Source: Eubacterium sp. (lineage in GTDB: Bacteria; Bacillota; Clostridia; Lachnospirales; Lachnospiraceae). Taken from it: a stretch of DNA of 64,000 nt. The DNA lies in NCBI GenBank assembly GCA_017406925.1, contig JAFQXO010000008.1, positions 1-64,000 of the forward strand, in the 5' to 3' direction. Shown piece after piece: positions 34,081 to 42,590 of this stretch. Within the stretch, counting starts at the first letter, position 1; each line of letters starts with the position of its first letter. The translations under genes were made by a program, and so were the position numbers. The notes under the pieces were generated by a model, which saw only the letters and a list, made by a program, of their open reading frames with translations, had not been told where the DNA came from and did no database searches.

Positions 34081-35421
34081 ATGTATAATATTGTTTCTAA
34101 ACTAGTAATTTATGGTGATATGCCTAAAGATTCCATTCTGATGGAACTTTCAGAAATCATTCGTGAGTTTGAGACAACTGAATACCAAAAAGATGAGATA
34201 ATAACTAAGTTTTATCATCAGGTTAAGCGGATCCTGGAGGTTGGTACAGACTATGGGTTCGACGATAATCTATGGCACAATTATCTCACATACATTTTGA
34301 TTACTAGCGAGAACCCGTTCAGCATCACTTGCGAGAAGGTTGGTGCGAGTGACGGTTCCGTCAATGAGTTTGCAAAAAATGATTTTAAGGCTTTCAAGGA
34401 ATTGTTCGACTATGATTTTTCTGAGATAGAAAAGACATTAGGAATAGATTGTTTCTCAACACTAGAGAATTATCATGCGATTGAGAAACCTGAACTTATG
34501 TATAACAAGAATGTGAGTGAGAAAGTTCAGGCTTTGAGCAAGAAACTTGGAAATGCCAAAGATGAAAATGAGTTCTTCGAATATGTTACTGACTTCTACA
34601 GAGATTATGGAGTTGGTATGTTCGGTCTTAATAAGGCGTTCAGAATCGGTTATGAAAATGGCGAGACTGAAGTGGGCTCGGATATAGATAACATCAAGTT
34701 TATCCCTATCAAGGATATGGAACCTGTAGTCTTGGATGACTTGATTGGATATGAGATTCAAAAAAAGAAATTGATTGATAATACAGAGGCTTTCGTGGAA
34801 GGACGAAAGTGCAACAACTGTCTTCTCTTCGGAGATAGTGGAACTGGAAAGTCTACAAGCATCAAGGCTATAGTCAATCAGTATTATGATAGGGGAATAA
34901 GAATGATAGAGCTCTATAAACATCAGTTTAAAGATCTCTCGAATGTTATTTCCCTGATAAAAAATAGAAATTACAAGTTTATCATCTATATGGATGATTT
35001 GTCATTTGAGGACTTTGAGACTGAGTATAAGTTTTTGAAGGCTGTCATCGAGGGTGGAGTTGAGACTAAACCTGATAACATTTTAATTTATGCGACATCT
35101 AACAGACGACACTTGATTAAAGAGAATTGGTCCGACAGAGATGATATGAAAGTGTCTAATGGCCTTCACCAGTCGGACACAATGGAAGAAAAACTTTCAC
35201 TTGTTTATAGATTTGGAATCACGATTAGTTATTCAAAGCCTTCACAGAAGGAGTATTTCGATATTGCGATAGCACTCTGCAGAAGATTAGGTATTGATAT
35301 GCCTGACGAGCAGATAAAAGAGGAAGCAAACAAGTGGGAACTTGCTCACGGTGGTATTTCTGGAAGAACAGCGCAGCAGTTTGCGAATCATTTAGCAGGA
35401 TTGAAAAAGGAAGACGCTTAG
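34081..35421 (+). CDS. DUF815-family AAA+ ATPase
   Basis: Uncharacterised ATPase of 446 residues. The N-terminal 220 residues are helical and unfamiliar; the C-terminal half is the DUF815 module with Walker A LLFGDSGTGKSTSIKA (about 241-256), the Walker B-like FIIYMDDLSFEDFE and sensor-like LIYATSNRRHLIKENW. Starts nine bases after xpt and ends 17 bases before the HprK-like gene, so the three may be one unit. DUF815 proteins are predicted loaders or remodelers; no client is known. Confidence 0.85.
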   Translation: MYNIVSKLVIYGDMPKDSILMELSEIIREFETTEYQKDEIITKFYHQVKRILEVGTDYGFDDNLWHNYLTYILITSENPFSITCEKVGASDGSVNEFAKNDFKAFKELFDYDFSEIEKTLGIDCFSTLENYHAIEKPELMYNKNVSEKVQALSKKLGNAKDENEFFEYVTDFYRDYGVGMFGLNKAFRIGYENGETEVGSDIDNIKFIPIKDMEPVVLDDLIGYEIQKKKLIDNTEAFVEGRKCNNCLLFGDSGTGKSTSIKAIVNQYYDRGIRMIELYKHQFKDLSNVISLIKNRNYKFIIYMDDLSFEDFETEYKFLKAVIEGGVETKPDNILIYATSNRRHLIKENWSDRDDMKVSNGLHQSDTMEEKLSLVYRFGITISYSKPSQKEYFDIAIALCRRLGIDMPDEQIKEEANKWELAHGGISGRTAQQFANHLAGLKKEDA

Positions 35422-35438
35422 CGAGGCGAAGAGGTTAA

Positions 35439-36143
35439 ATGAGAGGCGTTTATAAATTTGGCGGTTTGCCAGTGGAAATTAAATATAGAGGTGATTTGTT
35501 TGGCGAGTATGCCAAAGAGTATGAAACCGATGAAAAGCCATTGTTTACTATGTTAGCGACTGATGATGATCTTGCCTACGAGCAGGAACATTCAGAGGAG
35601 GATGTAGAGTACAGTAAGCCATACTTAGAGTTCATAGCGCTATATCGTATATTCTGCGAGAAGGCATTAGAGTACGGTGTATTTTTGTGCCACGGAAGTG
35701 TGGTGGAAGTTGATGGAGAGTCTTACCTTTTTACAGCGCCTAGTGGAACGGGAAAAACTACACATACGAATCTGTGGCTAGAGCATTTTGGTGACAGAGC
35801 TGTAGTAATCAACGGCGATAAACCGCTTATGAAAATCGAGGATGACAAGGTGTATGTTTTCGGAACCCCATGGGACGGAAAAGAGCATATGTCAGTAAAT
35901 AAAAAATCACCACTTAAAGCTATTTGTTTCTTGGAAAGGGCCGAAGAAAATAAGATTGAAAGAATAGAACCGAAAGAAGCATCGATTATGCTTCTCAAAC
36001 AAATATATAGACCTAGAGATATGGCAGGAATGAATGCAACTATGGATTTCGTAGAGAAACTTCTAGAGATTGTTCCTATGTACAATCTTGAATGTAATGT
36101 GAGCAAAGATGCTGCCGAAGTTGCATATGAAGGAATGAAGTAA
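35439..36143 (+). CDS. HprK/PEPCK-like P-loop kinase domain protein
   Basis: A 234-residue protein with Walker A APSGTGKTTHTNLW (about 103-116) and the downstream VINGDKPLMKIED and GTPWDGKEHMSVNK segments shared by HPr-kinase-like and PEPCK-like proteins. No HPr kinase N-terminal domain is present. Homologues of this shape are seen beside PqqD-like and peptidase genes, as here (36886 and 37149), and a relative serves as a tailoring kinase in some lasso-peptide clusters. Substrate unknown. An AT-rich hairpin follows it at once. Confidence 0.78.
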   Translation: MRGVYKFGGLPVEIKYRGDLFGEYAKEYETDEKPLFTMLATDDDLAYEQEHSEEDVEYSKPYLEFIALYRIFCEKALEYGVFLCHGSVVEVDGESYLFTAPSGTGKTTHTNLWLEHFGDRAVVINGDKPLMKIEDDKVYVFGTPWDGKEHMSVNKKSPLKAICFLERAEENKIERIEPKEASIMLLKQIYRPRDMAGMNATMDFVEKLLEIVPMYNLECNVSKDAAEVAYEGMK

Positions 36144-36163
36144 AACACAACATTTTGTGTTTT
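36142..36163 (+). terminator. AT-rich terminator after the HprK-like gene
   Basis: AAAACACAA pairs with TTGTGTTTT around CATT; the T-run is part of the stem. Confidence 0.6.
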
Positions 36164-36168
36164 ATCTA

Positions 36169-36197
36169 TTGAAAAAAATACATTATATTGATAAAAT
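36169..36197 (+). promoter_or_regulatory. Promoter of the DUF5684 gene
   Basis: TTGAAA (36169-36174), 17-base spacer, TAAAAT (36192-36197). A TATAAGT/ACTTATA hairpin lies in the leader at about 36202-36225. Confidence 0.65.
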
Positions 36198-36257
36198 AAC
36201 TATAAGTTATGAGTTCGACTTATAATTTAATATTTTTAAAAGAGGAGGAAATCTTTA

Positions 36258-36755
36258 ATGGATGTAACTACTACGCAAGGAGCTGCAGCAACAGGTGGAA
36301 TTATGGGATTCCTAGCAGCTATGGGTATCGTTTTTATGATATGCCTTATTGCTTATTATGTATTGATGGTAATCGCTTACTGGAAGATTTTCAAAAAAGC
36401 TGGTAAGGCTGGATGGAGATCAATCATACCATTCCTTAATACCTACGACATATATGAGATTGCATGGAGTAAAAAGATGGCAGCGATTAATCTAGTATTA
36501 TTTGTTGTTACAATTATCTTAAATGCAATTAACACTAATATTAATAATGGTATTTTGAGCGTTATCATTGGCATTCTTGCATTGGCACTAATCGTAATCG
36601 GTATTATTTTTTGCTTTAAATTATCGAAGGCATTTGGCCATGGTATTGGATTTGGATTTGGAATTCTATTCCTAAGTTCTATTTTCTATCTCATTCTTGG
36701 ATTCGGTAAATCTGAGTATATAGGAAATGATGATACTAACAGTCCTGCTGTTTAA
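36258..36755 (+). CDS. DUF5684-family membrane protein
   Basis: Integral membrane protein of 165 residues with four or five helices. The cytoplasmic motif YWKIFKKAGKAGWRSIIPFLN following helix one is the signature of the family, which is often found beside signal peptidases in clostridia. Its role is unknown; here it lies between an HprK-like kinase and PqqD/SipW-like genes, but has its own promoter and terminator, so a functional link is only positional. Strong RBS GAGGAGG. Confidence 0.8.
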   Translation: MDVTTTQGAAATGGIMGFLAAMGIVFMICLIAYYVLMVIAYWKIFKKAGKAGWRSIIPFLNTYDIYEIAWSKKMAAINLVLFVVTIILNAINTNINNGILSVIIGILALALIVIGIIFCFKLSKAFGHGIGFGFGILFLSSIFYLILGFGKSEYIGNDDTNSPAV

Positions 36756-36771
36756 TCAAAAAATGATTATT

Positions 36772-36803
36772 AAAGCCACATCTTCTGATGTGGCTTTTTT
36801 ATT
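36772..36803 (+). terminator. Terminator after the DUF5684 gene
   Basis: AAAGCCACATC pairs perfectly with GATGTGGCTTT around TTCT, followed by TTTATT. Confidence 0.9.
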
Positions 36804-36885
36804 GCCTGGAAGTTAAAAGTGTAATAACTTCTAAAATGTAGTATCATATAAGAGTGAAATAACTTAGAAAGAAATGGAGTTTAGT

Positions 36886-37149
36886 ATGAAAATCAAAGAA
36901 GGCTTTATATTGAAAGACTTGGGTGGACAGATGGTAGTTGTTGCCGTAGGCAATGCCACTCAAACACTCAACGGAATGATAAAACTAAACGATTCAGGAG
37001 TGGTGCTCTGGAAAAAGTTAGAGAGTGGTGCAACTGAAGACGAACTGAAAGATGCTTTGATGGAAAAGTATGAAATTAGCGAAGAGACTGCAAAAGAAGA
37101 TGTCGCAGCATTTGTTAATAGTTTGAAAGGTCCAGGAATTATAGAATAA
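36886..37149 (+). CDS. PqqD-like peptide-recognition domain protein
   Basis: An 87-residue stand-alone PqqD/RRE fold protein: IKEGFILKDLGGQMVVVAVG for the three-stranded wing, then LNDSGVVLWKKLESG and EDELKDALMEKYEIS for the helices. In RiPP pathways this domain binds leader peptides. ATG 36886 has GGAG at good spacing; ATG 36874 is the alternative. It is joined to the peptidase gene by a one-base stop/start overlap. No precursor peptide is visible near it. Confidence 0.85.
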   Translation: MKIKEGFILKDLGGQMVVVAVGNATQTLNGMIKLNDSGVVLWKKLESGATEDELKDALMEKYEISEETAKEDVAAFVNSLKGPGIIE

Positions 37150-37595
37150 TGAGTGATAATAAAGTGGATACAAACGAGAAAAAAATAACAACGATAGAGG
37201 AAACTATTGAGACTACGGGCTTCACTATCATGACAGTGGTGGGCGATAGTATGATGCCGCTATTAAGGCAGGGTATCGATACTGTGAAGATAGTGCCAGC
37301 ACCTAAGAAGTTGAAAAAGTATGACGTTCCTCTATATAAAAAGCCATCAGGACAGTATGTACTTCACCGAATCGTGAAGGTAAACGAGGATGGTTATATG
37401 ACTTGCGGAGACAATAGATTTTTCTATGAGTTCGTTCCGTTTGACTGGGTGATTGGTGTCGCGGACAAGTTTTACATTGGCGAAAAAGAAGTATCTACAG
37501 AAGATCCTGACTACAAAAAGTATGTAAAAGAAGTGAGAAGAGCTTTTTGGCCACGTAAGATTTTAAGGAAAGCAAAGAAAACTTTTTCTAAATAA
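37149..37595 (+). CDS. S24/S26-type peptidase with Ser-His layout (SipW-like)
   Basis: A 148-residue protein with the nucleophile motif VVGDSMMPLLRQG and YVLHRIVKVNEDGYMTCGDN, where the His-Arg replaces the Lys of ordinary signal peptidases, as in SipW and archaeal/ER-type enzymes. There is no membrane helix before the Ser motif, so it seems soluble or peripherally bound through its basic C-terminus (RRAFWPRKILRKAKK). Coupled to the PqqD-like gene, which suggests cleavage of a peptide presented by it. Confidence 0.8.
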   Translation: MSDNKVDTNEKKITTIEETIETTGFTIMTVVGDSMMPLLRQGIDTVKIVPAPKKLKKYDVPLYKKPSGQYVLHRIVKVNEDGYMTCGDNRFFYEFVPFDWVIGVADKFYIGEKEVSTEDPDYKKYVKEVRRAFWPRKILRKAKKTFSK

Positions 37596-37602
37596 TAAAA
37601 CA

Positions 37603-37635
37603 AAAACCAGAGATTCAAAGTCTCTGGTTTTTTCT
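37603..37635 (+). terminator. Terminator after the peptidase gene
   Basis: AAAACCAGAGA pairs with TCTCTGGTTTT around TTCAAAG, then TTC. Confidence 0.88.
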
Positions 37636-37682
37636 TGCATAAAAAATATCTATGTGTTAGAATAAATCACGTTGTAAAACAA

Positions 37683-37754
37683 TGGCCCATCGCCAAATGG
37701 TAAGGCACTGGACTCTGACTCCAGCATTTCAAGGTTCGAATCCTTGTGGGCCAG
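37683..37754 (+). tRNA. tRNA-Gln (anticodon CUG)
   Basis: A 72-base cloverleaf: acceptor TGGCCCA/TGGGCCA with discriminator G, D-arm GCC..GGC, anticodon stem CTGGA/TCCAG with loop CTCTGAC (anticodon CTG, decoding CAG), and T-arm CAAGG-TTCGAAT-CCTTG. CCA is not encoded. A separate UUG isoacceptor would be expected elsewhere for CAA codons. Confidence 0.96.
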
Positions 37755-37756
37755 TT

Positions 37757-37787
37757 AGAACACTCGAGAGAGTGTTCTTTTTTTTAT
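37757..37787 (+). terminator. Terminator after tRNA-Gln
   Basis: AGAACACTC/GAGTGTTCT with loop GAGA, followed by seven T. Confidence 0.92.
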
Positions 37788-37789
37788 AC

Positions 37790-37814
37790 AAAAAAACGCC
37801 GGCTTTTGCCGGCG
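37790..37814 (-). terminator. Terminator of pfp (minus strand)
   Basis: CGCCGGC/GCCGGCG around TTTT; on the minus strand the stem is followed by a T-run (A-run on plus at 37790-37796). Confidence 0.88.
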
Positions 37815-37820
37815 CAAGTA

Positions 37821-39050
37821 TTATTGTTCTAGATGTGAGATATCCAGATAGTCTGGAATTCCATCCTTGTAATTAATAGATGTTTCGCCTTCTATTAAAG
37901 GCTTCGCATATTTGATGAAATCTTCTGTCACATCATTGCCGCGGTCGTTTATCCACTCGCGAGGAACATGCTTTACAAGCCCAGCGGCATCATTTACATC
38001 TGTAGAAGAGAGATGTGTAATGTATGGTTCGTCAGAAACTCGCTTGATAGTAACCATCTCACCCGTGTGGCCGTCTAAGGCCAATGTAACTGCGAACGCA
38101 CCTTCATCGAAAGACTCCTCAATATCAGTGAGCGACTGCAGGTGTGAAGCAGTTCTCTGTGGAATGTTCACCTCAACTGAACGAACTTTTACCTCTATAT
38201 TTTCTTTTATCATATATTCTAAAACTTTGGCAGCGCCACTGAGTTGGCTGTGTGCAAACTTATCTTCCGCAGCCTTAGTGGAACTGATATATTCTCCGTC
38301 TGGATTTTTGATGCCCTCAGATGTTGCGATTACTACGTTGTGATATTTGGCAATAGCATCTTTGACATCTGCAATGAACTCAGACTCTACCACAGGAACT
38401 TCTGGGAAGTAAATGAGATGTGGAGCCTTGTTGTATTTATTGCGGGCGAGAGCCGCAGCACCGACTAACCATCCAGCATCGCGCCCCATAATCTCGACAA
38501 TAGTAACGCTGTCGATAGGGTATATGGAAGTGTCGTGACCCACCTCTAGGAGTGTAGTCGCTATAAACTTTGCGGCTGAACCGTAGCCAGGTGTGTGATC
38601 AGTCACATAGAGATCATTGTCGATAGTTTTTGGAACACCGATTACTTTTACATCTATAGAATTCTCTTTCGCATAGGAGGAAAGCTTAGCAACTGTATCC
38701 ATCGAATCATTGCCGCCGATGTAGAAGAAAGCATCAATCTCATTCTCATCAAAGATACTAAATACTTTTTCGTAGATTTCTGAATCTTCGCTAGCGTCCG
38801 GAAGCATGAAACGGCATGAACCGAGATACATAGCGGGAGTGTGCTTCAAATTCTCTATAAAACCTTCAATCTCGTTAACCTTTTCGGAAAGATTGATAAT
38901 CTCTTTATTTAATAAGCCTTGCACTCCGTGCAATGCTCCATATACTGTTTTGAATTCGCCAGAGGTCATTGCTCCTTCGAGCACACCTGCCAAACTAGAA
39001 TTGATGGCAGCTGTAGGACCGCCTGACTGTGCAACTAGACAATTTCTCAT
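37821..39050 (-). CDS. pfp: 6-phosphofructokinase, pyrophosphate type
   Basis: Phosphorylates fructose 6-phosphate in glycolysis, probably with pyrophosphate. The 409-residue protein has the opening VAQSGGPTAAINSSLAG, YIGGNDSMDTVAKLS with the GG-N-D donor-site sequence in place of the GGDGS of ATP enzymes, GVPKTIDNDL with Lys in the PKTIDND motif, and MGRDAGWLVGA. Start ATG 39050 on the minus strand has AAGGAGGG upstream; an upstream in-frame start lacks one. Saves ATP in fermentation and may run reversibly; it faces a GH16 gene across a divergent promoter region. Confidence 0.9.
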   Translation of the reverse strand: MRNCLVAQSGGPTAAINSSLAGVLEGAMTSGEFKTVYGALHGVQGLLNKEIINLSEKVNEIEGFIENLKHTPAMYLGSCRFMLPDASEDSEIYEKVFSIFDENEIDAFFYIGGNDSMDTVAKLSSYAKENSIDVKVIGVPKTIDNDLYVTDHTPGYGSAAKFIATTLLEVGHDTSIYPIDSVTIVEIMGRDAGWLVGAAALARNKYNKAPHLIYFPEVPVVESEFIADVKDAIAKYHNVVIATSEGIKNPDGEYISSTKAAEDKFAHSQLSGAAKVLEYMIKENIEVKVRSVEVNIPQRTASHLQSLTDIEESFDEGAFAVTLALDGHTGEMVTIKRVSDEPYITHLSSTDVNDAAGLVKHVPREWINDRGNDVTEDFIKYAKPLIEGETSINYKDGIPDYLDISHLEQ

Positions 39051-39074
39051 ATAACCCTCCTTGTCATCGTCTAT

Positions 39075-39103
39075 AGTATAACCCACTTGAGTTTAAATTC
39101 CAA
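39075..39103 (-). promoter_or_regulatory. Promoter of pfp
   Basis: On the minus strand TTGGAA (39103-39098), 17-base spacer, TATACT (39080-39075), ending 25 bases before the start codon. Confidence 0.65.
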
Positions 39104-39170
39104 ATCGTATTATATATAGAAGAAACGTCAAACAATTTTTATCACTTTTTAGGTTGCGAAATATTAGATT

Positions 39171-39179
39171 TGTTATAAT
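39171..39179 (+). promoter_or_regulatory. Extended -10 of the GH16 gene
   Basis: TGTTATAAT fits an extended -10; no well-spaced -35 is evident. Start of transcription would be near 39186. Confidence 0.5.
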
Positions 39180-39219
39180 ATTAGTGAAGATAGAAGAGTT
39201 TCGAACGAAAGGGAAAACA

Positions 39220-40530
39220 ATGAAAAAGATTATTAAAGTTTCAGTATTATCATTGATGATTATCAGTTTGGTAGGAGGCACTATCAGCATTGCGTCTGCA
39301 GACACACTCACACCTAAGAAGAATCAGTATAAACTGGTTTGGAGTGATGAGTTTAATGGCGATGCGCTAGATACTGACACGTGGAGCTATGATATTGGTA
39401 CTGGAAATAACGGTTGGGGCAATAGTGAACTGGAATATTATACAGACCGTGAGGACAATATCAGAGTTGCCGATGGCAAACTGACTATAACTGGAAAGGC
39501 TGAGAAGTATAACACTTCTGACTATACATCAGCGCGTATTAAAACGAAGGACAAAAAGTACTTCCAATATGGAAGGTGTGAAGCGCGTATGCGTGTTCCA
39601 AATCAGATAGGAACCTGGCCAGCATTTTGGATGCTTGGACAGACTAATTTGAGATGGCCATTTTGTGGTGAGTTAGACATCTTAGAGACTTGGAACACTT
39701 CTAACTTTGCACAGGGAACTATTCATTATGAAGATGAAATTTGGGGTGCAGGTTACGATACTTATCGTTGGTTCAAAACTCAGATGAATTCTAGCAAGAC
39801 GGATTGGCATCTTTATACGATGACATGGACTCCTAAGAAGATTAGTTTTTCGTTGGATAATGTTGAGTACGGAGATATTGAAATTGATGCGAAGGAGATG
39901 AGCGAACTTAGAGCGCCATTCTACTTCATCTTAAATCTTGCGCTCGGTGGAAATCTTCCACACTTTGGTCCTGAAGATTCATTCGTATCGGCCGATGTGG
40001 ATGTCGATTACGTGAGAGTATATCAGCGAGATGCTGACGGACATAAATATACTGGTGTGTGGAAGGATAAGGGAACTGTTCCTGTGAACACTATTACTTT
40101 TAAGCAGGGAAGCAAAGTGATTTCAAGGCAAACGCTTACTCAAGGTGAGACAGCAGTATTGCCGAAGGCAAAGAAAAAGAATTACAAACTTAAAGGTTGG
40201 TATATCGGAAACAGCAAGGTAACCGAGAACACACGCATTTACAAGGACGTTGTGGCTACGCCAAAGTTCACAAAGATTAAATGTAACAGACCTAAGATTA
40301 AGAGAGTTAAGATTAGACTCAAAAAATACTTAGATATCAAGTTTAAATACAAAGGAAAGAAAGACGGATTTCAGATTAAGGCTGGAAAGAAGAAAGTCTT
40401 CACAAAAGCTAAGCACGAAATCGTTAAGGGGGTAAGAAAAGGAGCGAAAGTTAAGGTTCGCGCATACCAGATCGACTCCCGTGGAAAGAAGTGCTATGGC
40501 AAGTGGAGTAAGGCGAAACGCGCTAAGTAG
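39220..40530 (+). CDS. Secreted GH16 beta-glucanase (laminarinase/lichenase type)
   Basis: Cleaves beta-1,3 or mixed-linkage glucans. The 436-residue precursor has a signal peptide (MKKIIKVSV through SIASADT), a GH16 domain (about 40-285) with catalytic GELDILETWN, YKLVWSDEFNGDALDTDTW at its start and LHYMTW-like HLYTMTWTPKKISFS, then an InlB-type repeat (about 300-365) and a very basic fibronectin-like end (RAYQIDSRGKKCYGKWS). ATG 39220 has AAAGGG upstream. No sortase motif; the basic tail may hold it to the cell wall. A copy of TTGCCGAAGGCA at 40159 is read here as L-P-K-A. Confidence 0.92.
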   Translation: MKKIIKVSVLSLMIISLVGGTISIASADTLTPKKNQYKLVWSDEFNGDALDTDTWSYDIGTGNNGWGNSELEYYTDREDNIRVADGKLTITGKAEKYNTSDYTSARIKTKDKKYFQYGRCEARMRVPNQIGTWPAFWMLGQTNLRWPFCGELDILETWNTSNFAQGTIHYEDEIWGAGYDTYRWFKTQMNSSKTDWHLYTMTWTPKKISFSLDNVEYGDIEIDAKEMSELRAPFYFILNLALGGNLPHFGPEDSFVSADVDVDYVRVYQRDADGHKYTGVWKDKGTVPVNTITFKQGSKVISRQTLTQGETAVLPKAKKKNYKLKGWYIGNSKVTENTRIYKDVVATPKFTKIKCNRPKIKRVKIRLKKYLDIKFKYKGKKDGFQIKAGKKKVFTKAKHEIVKGVRKGAKVKVRAYQIDSRGKKCYGKWSKAKRAK

Positions 40531-40536
40531 TTGATA

Positions 40537-40565
40537 TTGTTTTAAACCTCCAAATAATATATAAT
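40537..40565 (+). promoter_or_regulatory. Promoter of fba
   Basis: TTGTTT (40537-40542), 17-base spacer, TATAAT (40560-40565). A small GCGTTGATACGC hairpin follows in the leader. Confidence 0.7.
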
Positions 40566-40610
40566 AGTAAAAGCGTTGATACGCAATAGAGGGAAAATTG
40601 GAGGTACATT

Positions 40611-41474
40611 ATGTTAGTATCAGCAAAAGACATGCTAGATAAGGCGAAAGAAGGACATTATGCTGTTGGTCAGTTTAATATCAACAACTTAGAATGGACG
40701 AAATGTATATTAGAAACAGCGCAGGAGCTTAACAGCCCAGTCATCTTGGGTGTGTCAGCGGGCGCTGGTAAGTATATGACAGGTTTCAAAACTGTCGCAG
40801 ATATGGTTAAGGCTATGGATGAGACACTTGGAATTACAGTTCCAGTTGCTATCCACCTAGACCACGGTACATATGAGAATTGCTATGACTGCATCAAGGC
40901 AGGTTTCACATCTATCATGTTCGATGGTTCACACTACGACATCGAGGAGAATGTGGAGAAGACTAGAGAGCTCGTAGCAGTTGCGCACGGACTTGGACTT
41001 TCTATCGAAGCCGAAGTAGGTTCTATCGGCGGCGAGGAAGATGGAGTTATCGGTGCTGGAGAGTGTGCCGACCCTGCTGAGTGTAAGATGATCGCAGATC
41101 TCGGTGTGGATATGCTTGCCGCAGGCATCGGCAATATCCATGGCAAGTACCCAGAGAACTGGGCAGGCTTGAGTTTCGAGACACTTGATGCTATTCAGCA
41201 GCAGACAGGAACTATGCCACTCGTACTTCACGGTGGAACAGGAATTCCTGATGATATGATTAAGAAATCAATCGAGCTCGGCGTTTCAAAGATTAATGTA
41301 AACACTGAGTGCCAGTTGGTATTCGCAGAAGCTACTCGTAAGTATATCGAGGAAGGCAAGGACTTAGAAGGAAAGGGATTTGATCCTCGTAAACTTCTCG
41401 CTCCTGGTTGCGAAGCTATCAAGGCAAAAGTTAAGGAGAAGATGGAACTTTTCGGTTCTGTTAACAAAGCATAA
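40611..41474 (+). CDS. fba: Class II fructose-1,6-bisphosphate aldolase
   Basis: Zinc aldolase of glycolysis, 287 residues. Metal and substrate motifs: PVAIHLDHGTYENC with the Zn ligands near residues 83-85, SIEAEVGSIGGEEDG, GNIHGKYPENW and LHGGTGIPDD, then KINVNTECQ for phosphate binding. Strong RBS TTGGAGGT. Tagatose-bisphosphate aldolase is the related alternative, but the length and lack of tagatose genes favour fba. Confidence 0.93.
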   Translation: MLVSAKDMLDKAKEGHYAVGQFNINNLEWTKCILETAQELNSPVILGVSAGAGKYMTGFKTVADMVKAMDETLGITVPVAIHLDHGTYENCYDCIKAGFTSIMFDGSHYDIEENVEKTRELVAVAHGLGLSIEAEVGSIGGEEDGVIGAGECADPAECKMIADLGVDMLAAGIGNIHGKYPENWAGLSFETLDAIQQQTGTMPLVLHGGTGIPDDMIKKSIELGVSKINVNTECQLVFAEATRKYIEEGKDLEGKGFDPRKLLAPGCEAIKAKVKEKMELFGSVNKA

Positions 41475-41493
41475 TTACTAAAAGGATATAATT

Positions 41494-42285
41494 TTGCGAA
41501 AGATTAAATTATCAGCCAAAACCTTTAACATCATAAGGGTGGTGGCATTGGTTGTGGCAGCGGGGGTTTTGATATATGCCTCCTACAGCCTAACCGATTC
41601 CTATTTAGGATATAAGGAAGACGAAGCCAAGTATGCTGCCATCAACAAGATGTTTGAGCAGAAAGAAACCGGCGGCAGCAATGCTGGCGGTCTTTCTTAT
41701 TCTAGCAAAACTACAAAGTGGAAGTGGAACTACAAAGCGATGCGCAAGTATAACAATGAGTCCGTAGGATACATCAAACTCGATGGCACGCGCATTCAGT
41801 ATCCGATAGTGGCGCACAATGATAATATTTTTTATCTCTACCACGGTTCGGATAAAGTGAGCAACAATGCTGGCGCAATATTTGTAGATTACCGTTGCGA
41901 AGGTCTTGAAGGAGAAATCTGCGTGGTCTATGGCCACAATATGTTAGATGGATCTATGTTTTCGGATTTGATGAAATATAAGAAGACCAAGTTTTGCAGA
42001 AATCATCAAGTGTTTGATATCTATATAGGAAATCACCACTACAAGTATTACGTGTTCTCTTCATTCTCGGCGAGAAAGACAAACGAGCACGTTTATAAGT
42101 TTGGCTTTAGAAAAGAAAAAGATTTTGCAAAGTGGATTAAGTTCGCAAAGAAGGAAAGCAATTTCAAGTATAAGCATGGAACTCCGACGACGAAGGACAA
42201 GGTATTAATGCTTTCGACTTGTGCGGACGATTATGGAACACGAGAATTAGTTTGCCTTTATCGTGGCGAAGAAGTTGTCGATTAG
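41494..42285 (+). CDS. srtB: Class B sortase
   Basis: Transpeptidase that joins surface proteins to the wall. The 263-residue protein has an N-terminal anchor helix (about 10-30), the catalytic His in VVYGHNML, Cys243 in VLMLSTCADD and Arg in TRELVCLYRG, with the class B spacing. TTG 41494 is used, with AAAGGA ten bases upstream; no ATG has a better position. None of the secreted proteins in this window shows a C-terminal sorting motif, so its substrates lie elsewhere. Confidence 0.9.
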   Translation: MRKIKLSAKTFNIIRVVALVVAAGVLIYASYSLTDSYLGYKEDEAKYAAINKMFEQKETGGSNAGGLSYSSKTTKWKWNYKAMRKYNNESVGYIKLDGTRIQYPIVAHNDNIFYLYHGSDKVSNNAGAIFVDYRCEGLEGEICVVYGHNMLDGSMFSDLMKYKKTKFCRNHQVFDIYIGNHHYKYYVFSSFSARKTNEHVYKFGFRKEKDFAKWIKFAKKESNFKYKHGTPTTKDKVLMLSTCADDYGTRELVCLYRGEEVVD

Positions 42286-42297
42286 GAGGTTTTAAAA

Positions 42298-42519
42298 ATG
42301 GATAAGATTACTAAGGATACTATCATTTCTGATTTGATGAAGATAAATATTGGTTGTGTGCCAATCCTTATGGCGGAGGGTATGCACTGTATAGGTTGCC
42401 CTGCATCATCGGGCGAGACTTTAGAGGAAGCATGCATCGTTCACGGACTTGATGTCGATGAGATGGTTCAGAAGCTGAATGACTTCGTCAATGAGCAAGA
42501 ACAAAAAGAAGCAGAGTAA
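42298..42519 (+). CDS. DUF1858 (ScdA-N/CxxC) redox-disulfide protein
   Basis: A 73-residue protein of the hybrid-cluster-associated disulfide-domain family: KDTIISDLMKINIGCVPILM, then GMHCIGCPASSGETLEEAC with the C-x2-C-P motif and the HG segment. Such proteins are thought to bind a redox ligand or metal. Follows the sortase by 12 bases with AGGAGG. Confidence 0.9.
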   Translation: MDKITKDTIISDLMKINIGCVPILMAEGMHCIGCPASSGETLEEACIVHGLDVDEMVQKLNDFVNEQEQKEAE

Positions 42520-42521
42520 AT

Positions 42522-42579
42522 AAAAAAGTACCGATCTCTAATGTTAGAAAAAATCTAAATTTGAGACCGGTACTTTTTT
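42522..42579. terminator. Bidirectional terminator between DUF1858 and the SH3 protein gene
   Basis: Long stem AAAAGTACCG-ATCTC / GAGAC-CGGTACTTTT with one mismatch and an AT-rich loop; A- and T-runs on both sides serve both converging genes. Confidence 0.85.
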
Positions 42580-42590
42580 GTTGTGATAAA

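Noticed and set aside
37790..37814. GC hairpin after tRNA-Gln as part of an RNA gene
   Set aside because: It fits a terminator of pfp on the minus strand, with A-run placed correctly.
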